This document shows, one piece after another, positions 59,257 through 64,000 of a stretch of DNA of 64,000 nt; the stretch's first letter is position 1, and the number at the start of each line of letters is the position of its first letter. Source of the stretch: Cladobotryum mycophilum (taxonomy: Eukaryota > Ascomycota > Sordariomycetes > Hypocreales > Hypocreaceae); contig CM071590.1 of assembly GCA_036429605.1 (NCBI GenBank), forward strand, positions 5,580,001 through 5,644,000, read 5' to 3'. Both the position numbers and the translations under genes were made by a program. The notes beneath the pieces were generated by a model. That model made no database searches. It saw only the letters and a list, made by a program, of their open reading frames with translations, and was not told the DNA's origin.

Positions 59257-61567
59257 CTAAACCCTCGCGATCCTCCGTTGTCGAACCAAAAAGGGACTGG
59301 GCATCTCGTCTCGCTCCGGATCCCACACGGCTACCTGTTCGCTACCGCTGCTCGCCACACGCGTCGCCGAACGCTTGGGGCTGATGTTCTCGCCGCCCGC
59401 TACCAGGCCATTAACACTCAACGGGCGACCCCCTGCGCGAGCCTGTTGAAGTTCGACGAGCGTACGACCCTTGATACTGATGGTGTTCTTGGAGGAGCTA
59501 GGCTTGCTCAGTGCCTCGGCAGCGGTGGCTGCATCCTTCTTCACGGAACCCTTGCGGGCGAGACCGCTGATGGTCTCCTGCTGCTGAAGGCTGGCCACGG
59601 ACGGAATCTTAGTCAAACGCCCAGTGGGGGAGCGGGAACGCAGTTCGGGCTGCAAAGAAGCGGCCGCCGCCTTGGAAACTAGACCCGTGTTAGAGGACTG
59701 GTGTTTTAGGCGGCTAACAGGGGCCGACTTTTGTGAGCTAAGCACTGGCCGAGTCTTGGAAGTGAACGGATTCTTGGTGGACTTGATGTGTCGCGTGGGT
59801 GAAGGAACAACGTCCTCGTCGTCCGATTCCAAGAGCGTGGGGTCGCGGGGATCCCATCGAGCTTCCACGGATTGCGCGGCGTTGGCAGCAAAGATGTTAC
59901 CATTCGCTGTCGGTGGCCTGGTGTTGCCATTGCGACGAGGTGATAGAGAAAGAGATGCAATGGCCATGGGGCTCGGAGAGGCCATCTCGATGTCCATGGG
60001 CGTACCAACAAACATGGTCTGGGCACGCCCGAACGGTGTACGGGCAGACTTCTTGACCTCTTTGGTGTCGGGGCTGTCAACGGAGTACTCCGTAGCATCA
60101 GTGGTAGACGGGAATTCGTCGCCACTAGTATTGTCAACTGATGACTGACGATAATCGGATTTCGCAACAGATGAGGCATACTCTTCGACCTGCGGCTCCG
60201 GTGTAGCCGAAACAATTTTCTTTTGAGTCTGAAGTTCAATGTCGACGCGAGCCTGAACCTCCTCTTCAAATTTCTTCTGCAGTCGCTCAACCTCGGCCTT
60301 GACAAGGCGGTCGATCTCCAGCCGAGCCTTGACCTCCCACTCCCTTCGGAGAGAAGCGTCAATCTCATCTCGAATCGCCTGCTTCTGCCTTTCGAGACCG
60401 GCCAATCTCTCACCAAGCTCTTGCTCCTTCTTCAATGTGGCCTCCTCCCTGCTTCTCAGTGTTTTGTTCAGCTCAACCACCTCCTTCTCTTTTCTCATCA
60501 ACCTGACAACTGGCAAGTTAAGCAGCTGCGCGGTATCTGGTCTCCGATCCGGGTTGACCTTGAGGCAGTCTCTGATGATCTGGTTCAATTCTGGGGAGTA
60601 AATCTCCGGGAGCGGCGCAACCTTGCCCTCCTTGATCTTCTGCACGAGCTGGAAATGTGTCTTGGCATTAAAGGGCGGCTCGCGAGCGCAGAGCTCGTAG
60701 ATGATGCATCCCAGTGACCAGATGTCCGACTTGAGAGTGTACTTTTCAGCAGCGCAAATCTCCGGCGACATGTAAAAGGGAGTTCCGACATAGGTGGATG
60801 CGAAGTCATGAGACTTGATCATCTTGGAGAGACCAAAGTCACCTAGCTTGACTGAGTTGTCCTCGCCGAGAAAGACTAACATCCGTTTTGCATTAGCCAC
60901 TAACAAAGATTTTTTCCACAGTGTGGAGTACCCAACGAGGGGCGGTGTATAGACTCACCATTTTCAGGTTTCAAATCTCGATGCAAAATTGTCATAGTTC
61001 CGGTGGGAGTCTTGGGGTTCGAGCTGCCGTGCAAGCCGAGAACATTGGTGCCAACCTCCGGAGGGTCGACACCATAGTGACACCTGTACAGCGCCAGCAC
61101 GAGCTGGCTAAAGATGCTCCAAACAAAGCTCTCCTGCGCCCTCTGCCCCTTGACCTGCAGGTCCTTAATCACACGCCCGAGATCTCCGTTGCCGCAGTAT
61201 TCCATGTACAGGTGTAGGTCCTGGCTCAGCTTGAGGTGCTCGCGGTGGTAGTATGCGACGATGTTGGGGTGGCGGAGGTGGGAGAGAATCTGGAACTCGG
61301 CGTGAAGCTGCTCGCGCTCCTTCTGGGACATGCGAAGGTAGGAGATTTCTTTTCGACACATGATGAAGCCATCGGTCTTGCGACGAACTTTGCGAATGAT
61401 GCCGAAAGAGCCATGACCTAGAGAATAAACAAGTTAGAGGGGACAAAGATTTTGAGCGTGAACGTGGCGCCGGGGTAGGTTGAGAAGCATCTTTGTTCAT
61501 GGAGAAGGGGATGTGACCGCCACTTACCGATCTTCTCCAACGTCTCGTACTTATCGTCAGCCGACAT
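59257..61567 (-). CDS. nimA: NIMA-family mitotic serine/threonine kinase
   Basis: Three exons: 61567-61528, 61417-60959, 60875-59257; introns 61418-61527 and 60876-60958. The product is 705 aa, close to the roughly 700 aa of A. nidulans NIMA. The kinase domain spans about 8-305: glycine loop GHGSFG (14-19), catalytic lysine in CRKEI (K36), MEYCGNGDL hinge, HRDLKPEN (159-166), DFGLSK (179-184), STYVGTPFYMSPEICAAEKY activation segment. The NIMA-type insert before HRD (GVDPPEVG...TPTGTMTI) is present. A coiled coil follows (about 315-395, REWEVKARLEIDRLV), then a Ser/Pro-rich tail, likely the degradation and regulatory region. NIMA drives entry into mitosis, chromatin condensation and nuclear pore opening. 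It is divergent from the ankyrin-BTB gene. The start MSADDKYETLEKIG places the domain at the very N-terminus, as in orthologues. Confidence 0.95.
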
Positions 61568-62741
61568 GATGAATTGATTCACGGCAATGCCAAAGATACT
61601 CTTTCAAGACCCATACAATGAAACTTTTTTCCCGGCGGTTAAAGAAAAAGAAGGGATGAAAAGGCGGGAAACGAAAGAAAGTAAAAGGATATCTTTGGGA
61701 TGCTGTTTGTGTAGGGGTTAGTAGCCAAGGCTGTTTCTCTTTGCTTTTCTTTTTCTCTTTCTTTTCTTTCTCAGTCTTCCCAATGTGTGGGCTACTTTGA
61801 GAGGGAGGGAAGATAATGTCGGAGTTGAAGGGATCGAGAGGGAGATAATCTGGCGGGTCATGAGTAAAAGTCGTTGTCGTGCATGCAACCGAACGTGCAC
61901 TCTGGGACCAGACCAGACCAGAACCTGGACCACCCATGCACCGCCAATTCGTTCCGTGCCGGCAAGGGTCCCAGGGCCGAGAAGTAAACAATGGACGTCA
62001 ATTGCCATGACAACGGCCAGAGTGGTCATGGTATTTCCGAGGTTTAGACGTTAATCGATAGAACTAGTGATGATTTTTTGGTGGGGCCGTTGGCAAGCGC
62101 CAGTGTTGTCCGTTTTGACGTTGCCGGGGCCCCATCGAAAACGTGTGGCGGTAATCAATTTAAATAGGTACTTGTAGTATTAATGAGTGTATCCGTTTGG
62201 CGTAGAAAATGATGTACTTGTAGCACAAAACCCGTTTTGTGTTTCATGCAAACTCTTTAACAGTTAGTAAACCCAATTGAAGCCTCTTTTTTACCAACAA
62301 CGCACAAAAAGTAAATTTCCTACAAGTGGCGCGCTTCCCCACCGACATCTACCCACTCAACAACCACTTGGTCGTCTCCCGCAAAGTTGTTGTGGCTGTG
62401 GTGATGTGTGGCTCAGGGCGGACAAATGATACGCCGACTACGGAGTTACTTATCAAGAGATTCAAAAGATCATCACGCAATGGAACCCAAAGCCAGCCAA
62501 TGAGAAGGTGGTCTTTCTTCGGCGTCCCGGGTAGGTTGAGGCAAGTGGTTGAAGGCGACTTTATCTAATGTGATTCATGATCGTGAAACCGACAATCACT
62601 GTCCAATAAATATACTTAAAAGTCCTTTATCTCTGTCGTTAGACATCTTGTTCCAAGTCTCCCCGCATATCACATCTGTCTCGAATCTCTTCTCTTGTAT
62701 TTTGCCACCTTTGGTTACAATTTTCTTTTATTTTCTCCAAA
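61568..62741. promoter_or_regulatory. Divergent promoter region, nimA / ankyrin-BTB gene
   Basis: 1.17 kb between two start codons facing away from each other. It contains a long CT-rich tract (61736-61775, plus strand; GA-rich for nimA). It must hold both promoters. No specific sites are claimed. Confidence 0.5.
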
Positions 62742-64000
62742 ATGGTGCTTCGTAAGCATGAATTAGAAGTCAAGCTCGCCGAGGACAGTCTCATGATCAA
62801 GAGCGGCGTGCTGAAAGACGATAACCCTTTAGATACGAGCCCAGAGTTTCACGAGTTTCTGTTGGCCTGCCGGAAAGGAGACTTGTCCAAATGCCAGGAA
62901 CTTATCAACTTGGGCGTCAATATCAATGGCAAGGACAACTTTGACTACACTCCGCTCATCATTGTACGCTTAAATCCGAAACCCCCGAAACTGGTGATGA
63001 CAGACCGGACTCTGACTCTTTTCGGTAGGCAAGTCTATGTGGACATTATGAACTTGTTCAGTTGTTACTAGAGGCTGGTAGGTCTCATCGCCAAACAAAG
63101 GCTGCTTTCGTTCAGGACTGAGTCCCTCCAGGAGCCCTTGCCGAAAGGAACACATTCCAGGGAGAGCGATGTATATACAACGCTCTCAACGATCGGATAC
63201 GTAATCTGCTTTTGCAATACGACTTTTCCAAGAGCTCTGATCCAAACGTATACTGGTCAACGCATATTTCTACCTTGCTAGGTAGGACAACCCCGCAGAC
63301 ATCGGATATCTCCCTCGACACGGGGACAGGTGACTTTGACCTCCACAAGTTCCTGCTGGCTGCGAGGACTCCTTATTTCAGAGAGAAGCTTGGGGCTCAG
63401 CCGGAGACGGTCACATTGAAGCTCACGGCGGCTATCCCGGCTGAGGCATTTCATCAGGCGTTTCACATCGCCGTGCGCTACATTTATCTGGGGGATATAC
63501 CAAGGGACCTCGTGCCGCCAGGGAGCAACGTCTCTGAAGAGGATGTCGCCAAGGGCTTGGATAAGATCCGAAAGCTCTTTGAGATTGAACACCTCTGGGA
63601 GGCCATCTTAGCTGGTACTGATCGCAGGCTAGCCCGACAGCGGTATCAGGACGAGGTACAGCGAGCGTTGACGCAGGTCACAGACTTTTTCCGGCAAAAG
63701 GTGCTGGGACACAAGATGGTGGTTGATACGAACCGAGTTGAGGAGGTGCGGTGGAAGCACGATAATTCCATCTTTGCGGACGTACTGCTCCGGGCGGATG
63801 AGCCGCTTGAAGAACACGATGATGGAACTGCCACTCCAACGATCAATGGCGTGGGTATTCCCATCGGCCCAGCCGCGTCAACCAACGGAGACAAGAAAAA
63901 GACTAGGAAATCGGTTCTGTACCCGGCCCACAAGGCGATGCTCATCCGGAGCGAGTACTTTGACAAGATGTTCTCGGGCGACTTTGTCGAGTCCAAGAAA
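62742..64000 (+). CDS. Ankyrin-BTB/POZ protein (ABTB1-like), 3' end outside window
   Basis: Exons 62742-62963, 63029-63077 and 63132 to beyond the window end; introns 62964-63028 (GTACGC...TAG) and 63078-63131 (GTAGGT...CAG). The N-terminus has ankyrin repeats: EFHEFLLACRKGDLSKCQEL, then DYTPLIIASLCGHYELVQLL, formed only after splicing. From about residue 130 there is a first BTB domain (DFDLHKFLLAARTPYFREKL, IAVRYIYLGDIP). A second BTB domain starts near the edge (VLYPAHKAMLIRSEYFDKMF). This ankyrin plus two BTB layout is that of animal ABTB1/BPOZ and its fungal relatives, thought to act as substrate adaptors for Cullin-3 ubiquitin ligases and linked to translation factor eEF1A. Divergent from nimA. 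Confidence 0.88.

Noticed and set aside
1..64000. CRISPR array, bacterial operon or phage
   Set aside because: Spliced genes and fungal protein families throughout; no spaced direct repeats of CRISPR type.

Overview
The window is nuclear DNA of a filamentous ascomycete (Pezizomycotina). Sordariomycetes, perhaps Hypocreales, fits best, but the species cannot be fixed from sequence alone. The evidence is short introns (about 50-110 bp) with GTRNGT donors and CTRAC-like branch sites, fungus-only families (Zn2Cys6 regulator, HET domain, PNP_UDP-NACHT-ankyrin protein, NIMA kinase), and two transposon copies that look ruined by repeat-induced point mutation (RIP).

Layout. Positions 1-3.4 kb hold two minus-strand genes: a 3'-truncated poly(ADP-ribose) glycohydrolase and an acr-2-like zinc-cluster regulator. 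Positions 3.4-26.4 kb are almost gene-free apart from one C2H2 regulator of MtfA/FlbC type at 14.55-15.49 kb, with about 11 kb of microsatellite-rich non-coding DNA on each side. Positions 26.4-52.4 kb look like an accessory, fast-evolving island. It holds a PNP_UDP-NACHT-ankyrin NLR-like gene with near-identical 102-bp repeats broken by two identical 2-nt deletions, a small secreted protein, an FAD-linked oxidase interrupted by an almost intact pogo/Fot-type transposon, a cupin gene resembling cysteine dioxygenase, two inverted RIP-degraded hAT elements (one splitting a multi-pass membrane protein gene), and a HET-domain gene. Positions 52.4-56.7 kb are non-coding. Positions 56.7-64 kb return to conserved housekeeping genes: a BLOC-1-like subunit, a NIMA-type mitotic kinase, and divergently from it an ankyrin-BTB protein cut by the window end.

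How the parts relate. The flanks are conserved cellular genes. The middle carries two classes of fungal self/non-self recognition gene (NLR-like and HET) together with transposons of two apparent ages: old, RIP-saturated hAT copies and a young, unRIPped pogo copy. Two gene disruptions can be read exactly. Removing each transposon plus one target-site copy gives back a continuous frame: 511 codons including the stop for the FAD oxidase (with one further internal TAG) and 448 codons including the stop for the membrane protein. All exon joins, family calls and restored frames were worked out by hand from the sequence; no database search was run.
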